A DNA stretch of 64,000 nt from NCBI GenBank assembly GCA_036365145.1, contig JAEOAD010000024.1, positions 9,519,501 to 9,583,500 of the forward strand. The letters are read 5' to 3'. The notes under the pieces were generated by a model. That model was not told the DNA's origin and did no database searches. It worked only from the letters and a program-made list of their open reading frames with translations. The DNA comes from Orientallactaga sibirica. Taxonomy: Eukaryota > Chordata > Mammalia > Rodentia > Dipodidae. Position numbers and translations under genes: made by a program. Shown here piece after piece: positions 1 through 12,311 of this stretch; the stretch's first letter is position 1; the number at the start of each line of letters is the position of its first letter.

Positions 1-393
1 AAAACAAAATCTGAAGTAGGAAATGGAAAGTTCTGGAAATATCCAGAAAATAACAGGACAGTCACAGAACATTAAAGATTCATATTGGTTAGGATAGGAA
101 CAATGTAATCATATTTGAAGAACTTTTCACTGGTCTCATTCTGAGTGGCATCACATCAGGGTGTCACATACTGAAGACAGAGATATAGTAAGGTCCATTC
201 AAAGTCATTACAGTTGTAACGTGTGCTTTGATCTTATATTTCCAGCAGTTAAGGGACAGTCTAAAATCTCAGATGAAACTTGGGACTTTTGAACACTGTT
301 AAAGTTGGTAAAGACTACAGGAACTTTTGAAGTTTCCCTGAGTAAAATTTACATTATGAAATGGTGATGAGTCTTTGGGGGCCAGGGGCAGAA
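1..393 (+). mobile_element. MaLR (ERVL-MaLR) internal region, 3' part
   Basis: The stretch from about 240 to 393 has the layout of the non-coding interior of rodent MaLR elements just before the 3' LTR: a 'gacttttgaa' motif, an 'acattatgaaatggtgatgag' type block and a purine-rich tract (376-393) ending GGGGCAGAA directly before the LTR's TG. The same arrangement of purine tract followed by TGTGGT recurs at 59.32 kb. MaLR elements are non-autonomous and this part encodes nothing. Bases 1-240 are probably the same element but are less certain. The 5' end lies outside the window. Confidence 0.65.
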
Positions 394-738
394 TGTGGTA
401 GTTTGAATGTGAATGTATGTGTCCCATAGCCTAAGGGACTTTTTGATTAAAGATGGTCTTTCCATTTATGTCTCCAGCAGCCTGCTAGATGAGGGAAGAA
501 CTTGGAGTTGAGACCTACTAACTTTAGTGGGGAGTCAGTTGGAGCTCTGGCTGTTAGTATTTGCTGTCTTTTGATGGTGTCTCTCTCTCTCTGTGTTGTG
601 AATGGAAGTGAGCCAGCTTGTTCTGCCATGGATGGTGTTTCCCCTGGATTTTGTAAGCCTGAGATCAATTTTCCTCCCATCAGCTGCTTCTGGTTGTTTG
701 TTTGTTCCAGCAATAAAAAAGTAACAACAGTAGTAACA
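394..738 (+). mobile_element. MaLR-type 3' LTR
   Basis: A 345-bp LTR begins TGTGGTAGTTTGAATG and ends AACA. It carries an AATAAA polyadenylation signal at 712-717, close to its end, as rodent MaLR (ORR1/MT-type) LTRs do. It is the 3' LTR of the element whose interior occupies the preceding bases. A 21-bp A-run follows at 744-764. The open frames across this LTR on both strands are fortuitous. Confidence 0.75.
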
Positions 739-986
739 CTTGCAAAAAAAAAAAAAAAAAAAAAGTATGAACCACAAGTTTAGAGTTGTCCCTAATAGCT
801 TCCTTATGTTGGAATGTTTTTGAGGCTTACATTATTGGGAACCTCTACCTGAAGGCAAAATACTTATCAACAATTCAAGGACACTAATTCAGTTGCTGAG
901 GTAAGATAATGTGCAATGACAAGTCATCTAGGGCAAAGTAAAACAGAACATCCCAAAGGCTTGTGAGGTTGTAATTTTGCCTAAGG
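739..986. other. Unique sequence
   Basis: An A-run at 744-764 abuts the LTR; the rest is AT-rich unique DNA in which I see nothing else. Confidence 0.6.
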
Positions 987-2615
987 CCATTTTTTTTCTC
1001 AAACCAATTTTTTCTTCATTAATTATGTACATACTCAGCACATGTCAATACCATCCTTACCCTCATCACTGTACTCCCCTCTGAAGGGACTCTTATTGTT
1101 GGGGGTGCCAGTTATCCCCATATGGATTGTGGGTCATGCATTGTGGGGGTAGGCATCAGTTATGAGGAAGAGGCAATGTCTCTGTGCATAATGTCCCAAA
1201 TGGTGGCTCTAACAATCTTTCCTCCCTCTCTTCCATGAATTTCCCTGAGCCATGTTGGGTTCATTTTAGGTCTACTTCAGTGATGAGGTCTTAGGAGCCT
1301 CTGTGTCTCAGGATATAGGGTTTGGTAGGAATTGAGTTTTCTCTGTGTCTATCTCCTTCACCCTTGTGTGAAAACCAGGTTCACCAAAAAAGCAGCACTC
1401 TTGCACATTTCCCCAGTTACCCCATGATTTCAGCTAATGCCTTGGTGAAGCATGATGGGCTGATTCTCTCCTCAGATTCTGTGTCCATGTGAAAAAGAGA
1501 AACAAATTCTCCAACAAAGAGTGAAGTCAGCACTGGAAAAATGGGATAACTATTATTAGTTTAGAGAGAACTTAATAGGTGTAGGCCTTCTTATAGCCCA
1601 AGATTGGTGGGAGCTTGACATTGGAGGGCAAACTTGTTTTTGGATATGATTCTGACTTGTTTCCCAGTTCCAGCTATTGGTTCTGTTCCACTGAGCAGAT
1701 CTGTTAGCCAATCCAAGAACAATTGGTTATCCACCATAGCTGTGTGTTGCTATTGCATTTAAGTGAGCAATATGTCAGGTTAGTTGCTTGGAGAGATGTT
1801 GGCCATTTTCCCCCAGTAGTTCATGTAGCACCTTCTGGCCCTAAATGAGCTAACTGAGTGGCTCTCTTCCAGATTCCAGCCAGGTCTCTCCATGTTTTGT
1901 ACCAACAGCATATGATGTCTTTGGCAGTAGGGTCTTACCATAAACCTTTGGTGGGTAATCAAGTGGTCTGACAGAAGTCTGTCTTCTTTTGGAAAACCTT
2001 GTAGGTCTTTCTGATCAACAGCTCATTGTGGATATTAACCCCAACCTGGTACAGGGAGTTATAGGCCAGTGCCAAGGGAAAATAAGAAAGAAAAGATAGG
2101 TAATAAAAAAGATAAAGAAAGAAAAGAGAGAGAAAAAGGAGAAGATCAAGTTTAGTCTTCATCATGCCTTCCCCAAGGCTCTTTGATTCATGTGTTATCT
2201 CTAAGGACCCAATGAAGGTTCAACCTTCTAGTCTGTCTTTTAGGATATAAGATTTTATGGTACCATTTCCATTTGGGTCCAGTTTTGTGTACCCCTCTCC
2301 TTTCCTCTCCCCTCCCACCCACACTCCCTAATGTTTGATCCTCAAGATTCCTATTAGGTATGTCAGCATCTTTCACAGATCCAGGTTAGGAACCACAGAT
2401 GAATGAGACCATGCAACTATTTTCTTTCTGTGATTGGGTGAGTTCACTGAGAATGATCTGTTAGAAGATTAACCATTTTTCTTCAAATTTCTTTTGTCTC
2501 ATTTTTCTTTACTGCTGCGTAGAATTCCATCATGTAGATATACCACATCTTGGTTATCCATTTGTCTAATGATGGACATCTGGGTTTTGTTTTGATGCTG
2601 GTCAGAAATAGCACC
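987..2615 (-). mobile_element. L1 3' end (ORF2 tail and long 3' UTR)
   Basis: Read on the minus strand, about 2400-2615 matches the well-known C-terminal end of L1 ORF2. On the plus strand this appears as 'tagaattccatcatgtag', 'ttatccatttgtctaatga' and 'gatggacatctgggtt'. The 3' UTR then runs leftward to a T-rich end at 987-1013, the poly-A tail on the minus strand. The 3' UTR contains a block (1276-1400) that recurs at 21.32 kb. The element is 5' truncated and the reading frame is broken, so it makes no protein. Confidence 0.75.
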
Positions 2616-3248
2616 TTGTTTATCTGTTACTTTGTGAAACATAGATAATGCTAAGGCAAATATTAAGTAACTATTCTGTTAATCTGTGTACAAATTCAGT
2701 GATTTCCTGAGTCATTTAAATTATTTCCTAGCCAAGGTAAGGTATGTGTCAGGTGTTAGAACCAAACCTGAAAACAGAAGAGTAATTTCTAGTTTTGTTT
2801 TCATTTTGAATTCCACTTTGTCACCAATTTTAGGTTTGGGAAATTTATTTTAATATTTCATTGTTAAATAATTTTGTAGGAAGGTGAATTATTTCTGCTG
2901 TATGTCAAATAATAGTAAGAGTTTTGATACAACTGATGAAAAAGTCCATGAGAGAATGCATATATCGTAAACTGAACAGTGTACTTTTTACTGGAGTTGT
3001 GCTGCAATTGTTATAGTCAGAGCTTTGGCCCCACAATTCCAGGATACTAGGCCCTGCCATTTAACCTTATTTTCCCAATTAAGTAATGGTGAAAATTAGA
3101 TAAAACATGATAATTCCATGTGCTTATATAGGGAAGAGAAGGTAGTGAGGAGGTTCTGACCCTATAAGACCATCTTTAGGGTACTGACAGAAAGTTTTGG
3201 ATCAAATAGTGGGTAAGAGGTGTTCATAATTAATCAGCCCTGATCAAA
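2616..3248. other. AT-rich unique sequence
   Basis: No repeat, RNA gene or credible coding sequence is visible in this stretch. Confidence 0.5.
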
Positions 3249-3677
3249 GTGTGGACCTGTCCATTTCCATTGTCTGAGTTTCAGTCAGTCCTTCAAGATG
3301 ATTGCATATGTTATAAAATCCAAATGCATTCTCCTTCTGGAAATCAAGCTAGTTCTGTGGCTGGCAACAGGACCTCCTTCTTTTCCTTCTCCCAGAGTGA
3401 TATTCATAGGGCACATTTTGTACAAGGGGTCTATTATTTTACTAGAGTGATAGCCAAAGGGAGGGACATAAATGTCTCTTCAGAATATCTTCATTCTTGC
3501 CAGGATGGCTATATGGCCCAAGTTTTTTTAGCACCTCAATCTTGGAACAATATATCTGTTCTTGAAGCAAATATAAACAGAATACAAGTAAGAACCAAAG
3601 TTACAGTGCATTCAGGTATTGTGAGGAACCTTGCCAAAGAACCATTTCTCTACCCATACCCTCTTACACCTAGCTAG
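3249..3677 (+). other. 142-codon open frame, unrecognised
   Basis: This is the longest ATG-started open frame in the window (142 codons). I do not recognise the product. There is no signal peptide, membrane segment or familiar domain; a potential N-glycosylation site (NRT) lies near residue 40. No promoter, splice context or poly-A signal supports expression, and it sits between two L1 fragments. It could be a fragment of an old retroelement, a pseudogene piece or chance. I favour a non-functional origin. Confidence 0.2.
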
Positions 3678-4127
3678 TTTTGGAAGGTCTAGATAAAACA
3701 AGCAAATTCATTTTGTTATTGGATTTGAGGCATGGGTTCACTAACAAGGATAAGTTGGTCTGAAATTTACAATCCTTAGGTGATAGTCTCTAGTGCTAAG
3801 TAAGATTATCAGCACAGTATTATGCCCAGCATAACATCACTTTGATTCTGATAATTTCCCACCTTATCTCTGATCAATATTTTCTGTGACTGTTGGCCTA
3901 CCTGGTAGTTTGAGTTCTACTATCCTTAAATGTTGGGATTAGATTTGTTTCAAATAGTCTGATCCAATCACATATTGTGCAGTAGTAACAGATATCAAAC
4001 AGTTAGTGCCAATAAAATACTTGATGGTCAAATTTAAGCATCAGAGAAGTCTAGTAAGAGTCAGGCTTGATGACATCCTTATATTTTAATTATAGCTTGT
4101 GCATCAAAACACATCAAAACAAAAACC
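3678..4127. other. Unclassified sequence
   Basis: Nothing identifiable is visible. It may be further L1 3' UTR upstream of the fragment that follows, but no clear similarity to the other L1 3' UTRs in this window is apparent. Confidence 0.4.
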
Positions 4128-4412
4128 CAGAGGCTACCAAGAACTCAGCACTAAATCAGACTGCTAACAGACCTGCCAAGACTCAGCGACCATTAAGGAA
4201 GAAAGGGCAGGAAGATTAGAAGAGCCACTGGTGGGGGTTATGGGGAAAAAATTTCCTGAAGCATAGCTCAACCCCCAGATATTGACTGAGACCTCAATTA
4301 TCCCACACTGAATACCAATAACTTCACTGAGAAGAACCCTCAGAGAATGTGGGTTCAGGGTGAGGGGATATAATCTTATAACTTTTGAAAAAGAAAAAAA
4401 TTAAAAATTTAG
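4128..4412 (+). mobile_element. L1 3' UTR end
   Basis: The block starting 'cagaggctaccaag' with 'gcaggaagattagaagagcc' and 'ctgagaagaaccctcagaga' parallels the L1 3' UTR ends at 12.02-12.27 kb ('ccagaggctcctaag', 'ggcagaaagattgtaacagcc', 'actgaggagagtccccagca') and 49.28-49.46 kb. It ends in an A-rich tract. It is a 5'-truncated, non-coding retrotransposon tail. Confidence 0.65.
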
Positions 4413-4849
4413 AAGCTAGAATCTAGAAAACAAATGTACAGTGCATGCTCTTTCCTTCCCCATCAGTCTCATAAATAATCTTATGTGAATCAACAAACCA
4501 ATGCAAAATACAGCGAGTCTCTCCAACAACATCTCCAAAAGTAACCCATATGAGAATGAGCTGGTTGGCCTCCATGGAGAACAGCCTTCCTCTATCCTTC
4601 AACCTACTACTCTGTAAAAGTGTGACATGCATTTCTCTCTCCTCATTTATTCTATTAGCAAATGTAGTGACCAATCCATATATTGAGTTAAGGGTATGCA
4701 TGCAGGATAGGGCCTCTATACACAGAGTTTAAAACTCCTGAAATGGACTGACTGTGCCTTTCACCATACCAGGATGGATACAGGAGGGGGATAAAAGAGG
4801 TCCTTTGTGAACAAGCCTCATTTACGTGTGACCTGGACAGAGATCAAGC

Positions 4850-4906
4850 ATGGGTCCTTAGGCTCCGTAAGCAAGTGCCTTCACCACTAAATCATCTCTC
4901 CAGCAC
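4850..4906 (-). repeat. tRNA-derived SINE remnant
   Basis: Only the tRNA-related head survives ('gggtccttaggctccgtaagcaag' with a 'ctaaatcatctctccagcac' end), directly upstream of a second SINE of the same orientation. It is probably an older copy truncated by the next insertion. Confidence 0.6.
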
Positions 4907-5108
4907 TTTTTTTTTTTTTTTTTTTTTTTTTCATTTATTTGCAACCAGAGAGAGAGAATGGGCAGGCCAGGGCCTTCAGCATTGCAAATAAACTCCAGGT
5001 GCATGTGCCACTTTGTTCATCTGGCTTTACATGGGTACTGGGGAATTGAACCCAGATCATTAGGCTTTGCAGATAATGCCTTAACTACTGACCCATCTCT
5101 TCAGCCCC
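4907..5108 (-). repeat. tRNA-derived SINE (DIP/B2-like)
   Basis: This is a minus-strand SINE. Its poly-A tail appears as a T-run (about 4908-4931), followed by the purine-rich 'gagagagaatgggc' block, the body 'tgcaaataaactccaggtgc' and the tRNA-like head ending 'ccatctcttcagcccc'. It is one of many copies in this window. Confidence 0.85.
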
Positions 5109-5164
5109 AATCAAAAAAAAAAAAAAAAATTATTACATATAAATCAGTGTATGACATGAGTGCA

Positions 5165-5166
<2 letters not shown>

Positions 5167-5204
<38 letters not shown>
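5167..5204. repeat. (TG)n microsatellite
   Basis: Nineteen uninterrupted TG units. The Cys/Val and His/Thr repeat open frames across it are artefacts. Confidence 0.95.
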
Positions 5205-5205
<1 letters not shown>

Positions 5206-5335
5206 TGTGCGCACATGTGTTGGCTAAGATCAAGTATAGTATCTTTTCTTATCAGTTTAATATCTGATATGTTTGAGGAAAATACATTAAACAAAAGAAA
5301 GTAATGGAGGAGACTATGATCAAAACACATCAAGT

Positions 5336-5542
5336 GGGGTTGGAGAGATATAGCTCATTGGTTATAGCCTCTTGCTTTATGGCCTTACGACCCAGGTTTG
5401 ATTCCCCTGTCCTCTTGTAAATCTATACTCACAGAGTTGTGCATGTGTCTGTCTGACATTCATTTGGAGTGACAGGAGGCCCTGGTGCATCCATTCTCCT
5501 TCTCTTTCTCTCAAATATATAAATAAAAAATATTTTTAAAAG
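5336..5542 (+). repeat. tRNA-derived SINE (DIP/B2-like)
   Basis: A plus-strand copy opening 'ggggttggagagata' with a B-box-like 'ccaggtttgattcccc' and a pyrimidine block 'ttctctttctctc' before an A-rich tail. It is diverged and therefore older than the copies at 49.96 or 55.57 kb. Confidence 0.8.
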
Positions 5543-6776
5543 ATACATTATAGACTCTCACAGTGGATGTAATTATCTCCACAATATATGTTCAATATTC
5601 ATCCCATCAATATTTTGACATACGTTATGACAGAAGGCAAGCACATTAATATAGAAGGTCTACTTAGAAAGAGGAATGGGTTCAGTGGGATGAAGTTGAA
5701 GGTGAGGGGGGAAAAAGAGGGCAACAGGAGAGGATTATGACCACATTAGAGTTTGTTAATGTATTTAAGACTTACCAAGCATCTAATTATAAGTATGAAT
5801 ATAAAATTCAAAGAAATATTTGATATTTTCTATTTATTAAAAACAAAATGCAGTATTGAATATTATGATTTAAAATTCAGCATTGAAGAAAGAAACTACT
5901 TAAAACATTAAAATTTTTCAGACCATGTGGTTACAAACATCACACATGTATGTTAGAATTGAACAGAGTTCACTTCTATATAAATATAAAATGTTACATT
6001 AAATTTTAATCTTTGTAAATGATTTTTAAATTTTTCCAGTATTTTTGTGTATAGCTAAGTATAATAACTAATTATTTAATTTAAGCATTAGGAATTAATA
6101 ATGTAATCAATAAAACTTACAATTAATTATAAAACTTAATGCTACAATCCATATTTACAGAGATGTTAGAGAAATAGATTAATACTCCCAGTGATATATA
6201 ATGTATAATAGTGCTAATGAGGACCTCTGGTTACTATGGTGAAATACACTGAATTGAAAGGAGTCTGTTCATAATAATACAGGAAATACTTTATACTTTG
6301 TTAGACTATATTCTTTATTATCTAGAAGAGAAGAAATAAGAATGTTCCAGCTGCCAAAAATCAAAACATGTGAGCACAAATGGAAGATGAGAAGCTCACA
6401 AGAAAGAAAAAGGCAGCAAGGCTTTGATTAGGGAAAGGAGGTTTTAATTACAGTGTGGTGACAGAAGATGGTCCCTGGAATCCTGCTGAGAGGGAAAGCA
6501 GAAACTGAGCCTACAGCCTGTACAAAACAGATCCAAAAATCTTTGTGACCTTTCAATCAGGAGATATACATTTCTACCCTTTATCCTTGGGAAGTCACAA
6601 ATAAACATCTTATGGGACAGAAAATGTGTAATGATCATTTTGCACAAATTTTATGAGAGACCACAAAGCATGAAAACTATAACTGCCAACATGGGAGGAC
6701 TGTGATTTCAGGCTTTGCACTTCCTCTGATATCACATGAGGTACCAAAGGAACATATATGATATCAAGAAGCTGGA
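5543..6776. other. AT-rich unique sequence
   Basis: No repeat or gene is recognisable. The antisense open frames at about 6.44-6.80 kb have no support as genes. Confidence 0.5.
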
Positions 6777-6929
6777 GCTGGGTGTGGGGGCACATGCCTT
6801 TAATCCCAGCACTCAGGAGGCAGAGATAGGAGTATCAACAAGAGTTTGAGGCCATGCTGAAATTACAGAGTGAATTCCTGGTCAGCCTGTGCTAGGGTGA
6901 GACCCTACCTCAACAACAACAACAACAAA
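6777..6929 (+). repeat. B1 SINE
   Basis: A 7SL-derived monomer opening 'gctgggtgtgggggcaca' with 'tttaatcccagcactcagg' and ending 'gagaccctacctc' followed by a (CAA)n tail. Confidence 0.9.
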
Positions 6930-6950
6930 TTTGGAAACCTATCATCTCTG

Positions 6951-6951
<1 letters not shown>

Positions 6952-7000
<49 letters not shown>
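6952..7000. repeat. (AT)n microsatellite
   Basis: About 24 AT units with no interruption. Confidence 0.95.
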
Positions 7001-7002
<2 letters not shown>

Positions 7003-7404
7003 CATCTTTATTAAGACTTTGCATTATTGCAGGTACAGATTTAAATAATGTAATTTAGAAATTTTCTCTTTTCAAGTATAATTACAATCACAAATGCTGC
7101 TTTTCTAACAGTAATTATATATATTTAATTATTTAATGCATAGTTATTTCATGAATAAGCTTTTATTATTACTTGGAAATTTAAGTTTCAAAAACATTCC
7201 TCCCTAAGCTATAGCTAAACTTAAAATTTTACCAGTGGTTTCAAATCTCAAGGTTAATTACAGATAAACCTTGTGGGGTGTTGTTGTTTGGGGGTGGGAG
7301 GGGCTTCATTATTTGCATTTGTTTTTGTCATGAACCACAATAGGGAACTGAATTACAGAACTGTTAGGAGAACTGAGATAACAGATTTTCTTTGTTTCTG
7401 CAAG

Positions 7405-7555
7405 TAACAATAATAAATGCTAGTGACATTTGTTGATCACTTAGCATATGTCAGGTGTTGAACGAAATGTCACACACACATCACAAGGGAGACACAGGTT
7501 AATAACCGTCCAGAGTCTCACAGGAAGGAAAAGGACACTGGAATCTGAGTGTAGA
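7405..7555 (+). repeat. MIR-type SINE remnant
   Basis: The order 'ttgttgatcacttagcatatgtcaggtg', then 'gagtctcacaggaaggaaaagg', then 'ggaatctgag' follows the central and 3' part of ancient mammalian MIR elements. It is strongly diverged. Confidence 0.5.
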
Positions 7556-8185
7556 AAATGACTACAGGACCTTTGTTCTTCAAAAGATTGAAAGACTGAA
7601 AGGAGTAGATTAACCAGTAAGCAACCACCTCCTGAACAGTTTTGATATTTGACTACTGTTATTTTTAATTTTTTTATTTTTTGATTATTTCTTTTTCTGA
7701 ATACTTTGATAAAATTAAAATATTAAAAAAATAACATTTGAGGGTGCAAAATAGAAGCATTTTCATTCATTATCTGAAATTATATTATACTATCACTATC
7801 AAAACATGAAAAATATGAATACAAGTAATTTAACTCCATTTAACTAGTTGCTGTAAATGTTTAAAATATCTTGTAAAGTATTTGTAATAGTATTGAAACA
7901 ATAAGGAGGTCAGAGAACTGTGGGATTTTTGAGTGTGTACGACATATGCACACACTCAGAACCTCATATGAGCCTTATGATAAAAACAAACATCATTGTG
8001 GAAGTGACCCAATTGTTTCCATCTCAATATTTCCAAAGGTGATTGATTCCTTCTGTTAAGTGGCAGGATACAAATCAACACAAAAAATCAGTAGCAATTC
8101 TATATGCAAAGGACAAATATACAGAGAAAGAAATCAGCAAGGCTCTCCCATTTTCAATAACAACAAAAAATTTAATACCTTAGAA

Positions 8186-8190
8186 TAATA

Positions 8191-8232
<42 letters not shown>
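8186..8232. repeat. (AAT)n microsatellite inside L1
   Basis: About 15 AAT/ATA units interrupt the ORF2 remnant. Confidence 0.9.
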
Positions 8233-8235
<3 letters not shown>

Positions 8236-8373
8236 TTCAAGAGGGAAATTGAGGAGGGCTTGAGAAGATGCTGCCATACTCCTGGATAGGTAGAATTATC
8301 ATTGTGAAAATGGCAACTCTACCAAAACAATGTACAGATTTAATACAACACAAATAAAAATTCAGCATCATTT

Positions 8374-8598
8374 TTGACAGACATAGAAAAAATTATCTCA
8401 AAATTCATATGGAATGGCAGCAGGCCTCATATTTCCAAACCTATCCTCAGCAAAAGAAACACCTCTAGAGGTATCACCATACCTTACATCAAGCTATATT
8501 ACAAAGCCACAATAACAAAACCAGCATGGCACTGCCATAAATGCAAAAATATAGACCAATGGAAAATAATTGAAGACCTGAAGTTTGAGGTCATGTAA
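8374..8598 (+). pseudogene. L1 ORF2p C-terminal fragment
   Basis: A 74-codon open piece of the LINE-1 ORF2 C-terminal region, downstream of the reverse transcriptase domain. FIWNG, the ITIPYIKLYYKA-like stretch and DQWKIIE are recognisable L1 features. The intact protein is over 1200 residues, so this is a small relic in a 5'-truncated, mutated copy. The start codon is incidental. Confidence 0.75.
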
Positions 8599-9077
8599 CT
8601 AGAGGTACATGATCTTTGAAAAAGGTGCCAATAATGTAGAATGGAGAAAAGATAGCATCTCCAACAAATGGTGCTGGGCAAATTGGATAACTATATGCAG
8701 AAAAATGAAACTAGACCCACAGATCTCATTGAACACCAAACTCAAGTCCAAATGGATTAAAGACCTCAATATAAGACCTGAAACCCTTTCCTATTGGAAG
8801 AAAAAGGGGGAGGAACACTCAATGATATAGGAGTGGAGACTTCCTGAACAAAACCCCAATAGCCCAGGAAATAAAACAATCACTCAACAGGAACTTATGA
8901 AGCTTAAAAGCTTTTGCATAGACAAACATACAATAAGCAAAGCCAGTATATTACCCATTGAATGGGAGAAAATCTTAGTCCACTATCCCACAAACAAAAG
9001 TCTAATGTCTAGTGTCTACAAAGAACTCAAAAAAATAAACAATAAAAAAATCAACTCACTCTGAAAATGGGGCAGAG

Positions 9078-9243
9078 GAGCCAGGTGTGGTGGTACACAA
9101 CTTTAATCCCACCACTCGGGACACAGAGGTAGGAGGACTGCCATGAGTTTGAGGCCACCCTGAGACTACATAGTTAATTTCAGGTCAGCCTGGACAAGAG
9201 TGTGACCCTACCTCAAAAAACAAACAAACAACAAAAAAAGGGG
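9078..9243 (+). repeat. B1 SINE inserted in L1
   Basis: A full B1 monomer ('gccaggtgtggtggtaca' to 'gtgaccctacctc') with a (CAAA)n tail. It is flanked by the 8-bp target-site duplication GGGCAGAG at 9070-9077 and 9244-9251, so it entered after the L1. Confidence 0.9.
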
Positions 9244-9730
9244 GGGCAGAGAACTGAATAGGGAGTTCTCAGAGGAAGAAAAATACAAATGGCTAACATA
9301 CACTTAAGACAATGTTCAAAATCCATTAGGGAAATGCAAATTAAAACAACTATGAGATTCCAATTTACTTCAGTAAGGATGTCAATCATTAAAATATATA
9401 TATGTTGGCGAGGATGTGGGAAAAGAAGTACACACCTCTGCCATTGGGAATGTAAACTTGTACAGCCTTTATGGGAATCAATATGGAGTTTCCTGAAAAG
9501 GATGACCATAGAACTACCCACAAACCCAGTTATTATCTTACTTAGCATTTATCTAATTTCTCCATGCCTCACTACACAGAGATTTGCTCAACCATATTTA
9601 TAGCTGCTCCATTCATAAAAGAACTATGAACTGGAATCAATCCAGGTGCCCATCCTTGGATATATGGATAATGAAATTGTATTACATTTACACAATAGGA
9701 TTCTACTCAACAGTAAGAAAAATCAAGATA

Positions 9731-10850
9731 TTGTGAATAAGACTTCTGTAAACCTACTATTTTGAATAATGGCACATCTAGAAGCTGTAGACTATTACTA
9801 GAAAATTTTCAGTGCCTGGGATGGGATACCTTCCAGTGAGTTGTTGGCCAAGGAGGTCCCAGTAGCCTCCAAAACATTAAAGGCTTTTGCCAAAGCCCTT
9901 GGTTTCCCTTGAGAAACAGATAGTAAGACCCGATTGCTGAAGACATCTCTTGCCTGAGAAGCAAGGTCACTGAGAAAGCAAGCTGGTGTGGAGCAGAAAA
10001 CTGTCTCCCTGTAGACCAGCCAACTGAAAGCTGGAAAAAGCTATGCTGCATGCAGCCATATGGGAGACAGAAGTCATCAGCAGTGAAAACAGTGGACACT
10101 GAATATTCAAGTTTGGCCATACAGGCTCAATGACTGAATGGGTGCAATAGTGGCATGTCTACTCTTGGGGTAACCAACTGCTCCATAATTGGACTGAAGG
10201 CCCTCTCTACGGGAGGGAATGCATGCCTGGTACTGAAAAACCTAAGCAAAAGTCTATGGCAGGTGAGGTCATGAGCCTTTGGGATATAAAGCCTGCTCTT
10301 GTCTGACTAAATGTATATATTATTCCCACCAAGCTGCCCTTGGGGCACTACACTTAATGTTCATGTTCACATATTAACACTGCTCTCACTTCTGGTTAGA
10401 AAATCTTCTCTTTTCAGATGGTGATGACCACTGGAACCTCCAAAAGGCAACATAGTGCTGAGAAGAAGGGATAGAGGAGTGCCCAGCACTAAAACACCTC
10501 TGTCACAACCTCCAAGGTTCAGGGACCATTGTGGAAGAGGGGCCGGATTGAATGGAATAGCCAAAGGAAGGGTTTGAGTTCTTAAATGCAACTGCCCAGA
10601 CAGAAATTGGCCTCGATATCCATGACCTTCCAGTGCCTAGCAATGCCATCGCAAGACCCTCAAAATAGAAGAAAAAGATGAGGACATCAAATTAAAAGAA
10701 AGACTAATGGAGAGAGGGAGGGGTATGATGGAGATTGGTGTTCTAAAGTGGAATGGGGGGAGGGCAGGGGAGCGGAGGGAAATATATGTTTTGTTTTGTT
10801 TTGTTTTGTATGTAAATATAGAAGGTGTCAGTAAAATATTAATTTAAAAT
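9731..10850 (+). mobile_element. Second L1 3' UTR nested in first L1
   Basis: About 1.1 kb of L1-type 3' UTR of a different subfamily interrupts the outer L1. Its blocks 'gtaagacccgattgctgaag', 'gtgcaatagtggcatg' and 'ggtaaccaactgc' have counterparts in the outer L1's own 3' UTR at 11.36, 11.58 and 11.60 kb. It ends in a G-rich tract, (GTTTT)n and an A-rich end. The L1 reads through if this block is removed, and short AAAAT flanks may be the target duplication. The left boundary is approximate. Confidence 0.6.
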
Positions 10851-12311
10851 GATGCAATGAAATTTGTAGAAAAATGGACAGTCTTGTTACACATCATACT
10901 CAGCAAACTCACACAGTCACAGAAAGACAAATGCTACATGGTTGCACCCATCTACACTTCCTAACCTGGACCAGCTTGAGTTGCTAATATATCTTATAGG
11001 CAATTTAAAGCCATGGCAATAGGGATGGAAGGATTTGAGGGGAGGGGAAGGAGAGGATAGGGAAAAAAATGACACAGAAATAAATCCAAAATGTACTGGT
11101 ACTATATAAGCCTTTATCCTTGGAGATAGACTAATAGCTATAACCCTTAACTGGAGGAAGGTGGGAGCACCTAAAAAGCCTGGCCATGGAGAGGGTGGAA
11201 TGAAACCTAAGCTTAGAGAGAAAATATTTTTGTCTCTTGCCTGTAACTTCCAGTACATGAAGTCAGTTGCTACCTATAATGAACTATTGATCAGAGACCT
11301 ACAAGATCCCCCAAACAAGACAGGTTTCTGTGAAAGGACTTGATTACCCACCTGAGGCAAAAGGTAAGACCCTATTGCTAAAGGTACCTTATGTTTCCAC
11401 CATAGAATATGGAGAGACCTGGCTGGAATCCAGAAGACAGCCAGTCCCCAGACAGTTAGTCCATATAGTACTGGAAATTACTTTATGATCCACTGAGGGA
11501 AAGTGTCCAACAACAGTCTGAGAAAACGGAGGTCTAAGCTACTCAGAAGCAAACACCCTGAAAGGATGTATAAGCCAGTGCAATAGTGGCACACACACTT
11601 TGTAGGTAACCGATAGCTTTCTGATTGGCTAAGTGATCGGCTCAGTGTAAAGAACCCATATCTGGAATTAGGAACCAGATCAGAATCCTATGGAGACAAA
11701 GATTATGCTCTCTAGTTGCAATCTGTCAATAGTCTTTGGTTTAAAGACAGGTTACATACATCAAATTCTCCATAAATTAATAATGTTTATCCCATTTAAA
11801 CTATGCTGACTTCACTGTCCATTGGAGAGAATCTGTTCTTTTTTAGAAGGTAGCAAGATGCGATGGGTAAACTACCTCTCGTATTTCAGCCAAGCCACAG
11901 CTGAAACCAAAGAGGGATTTAGGAGATGAGCAACAGTGATGCTTCAATGCTGAATCTGAAAATCAGCACCATGGTAAATGAGACAGACCCTGAGGATACT
12001 CAACCCTTACCATTCTAGGGTCCAGAGGCTCCTAAGAGCTCATCTCTGATATAGACTCAAAATTCACCCAGCATGTCTCCAGAATTTTGTGGAAGAGGAG
12101 GCAGAAAGATTGTAACAGCCACAGGTTGAGACATGATGCCCAGAAACAGTCCCTTTTCAAAAAATAACTGATTTTTGCTTCCACAATGTGTATCCCACCA
12201 GCCTGTAGTAAATAACTCCAATCCCACTGAGGAGAGTCCCCAGCAAGATGAGGGTAAGGGTAAAGGAAAAGGGTACCAGCACATGATGTATCCATAAAAA
12301 AATATGTTGAA

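Larger units (their letters stand above)
8045..9730 (+). mobile_element. L1 ORF2 3' part (outer L1, left piece)
   Basis: Plus-strand L1 sequence covering the C-terminal third of ORF2. The 8374-8598 frame contains the characteristic ORF2p tail motifs FIWNG, GGITIP-like, LYYKA and IDQW. Further on, 'tgttggcgaggatgtggg' and 'cattgggaatgtaaa' (9.40-9.46 kb) are classic ORF2 3' sequence. It is broken by stops, frameshifts, an (AAT)n tract and a B1. Sequence stops at 9730 in the middle of the ORF2 end and resumes at 10851. Confidence 0.85.

Noticed and set aside
5133..5333. Antisense frame with a Thr-His repeat, and similar Cys-Val or Ser-Leu frames at other microsatellites
   Set aside because: These are translations of (TG)n, (CT)n and related simple repeats.
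9213..9603. Overlapping 104- and 111-codon frames
   Set aside because: They lie within the B1 and the decayed L1 ORF2 end in wrong or mixed frames.
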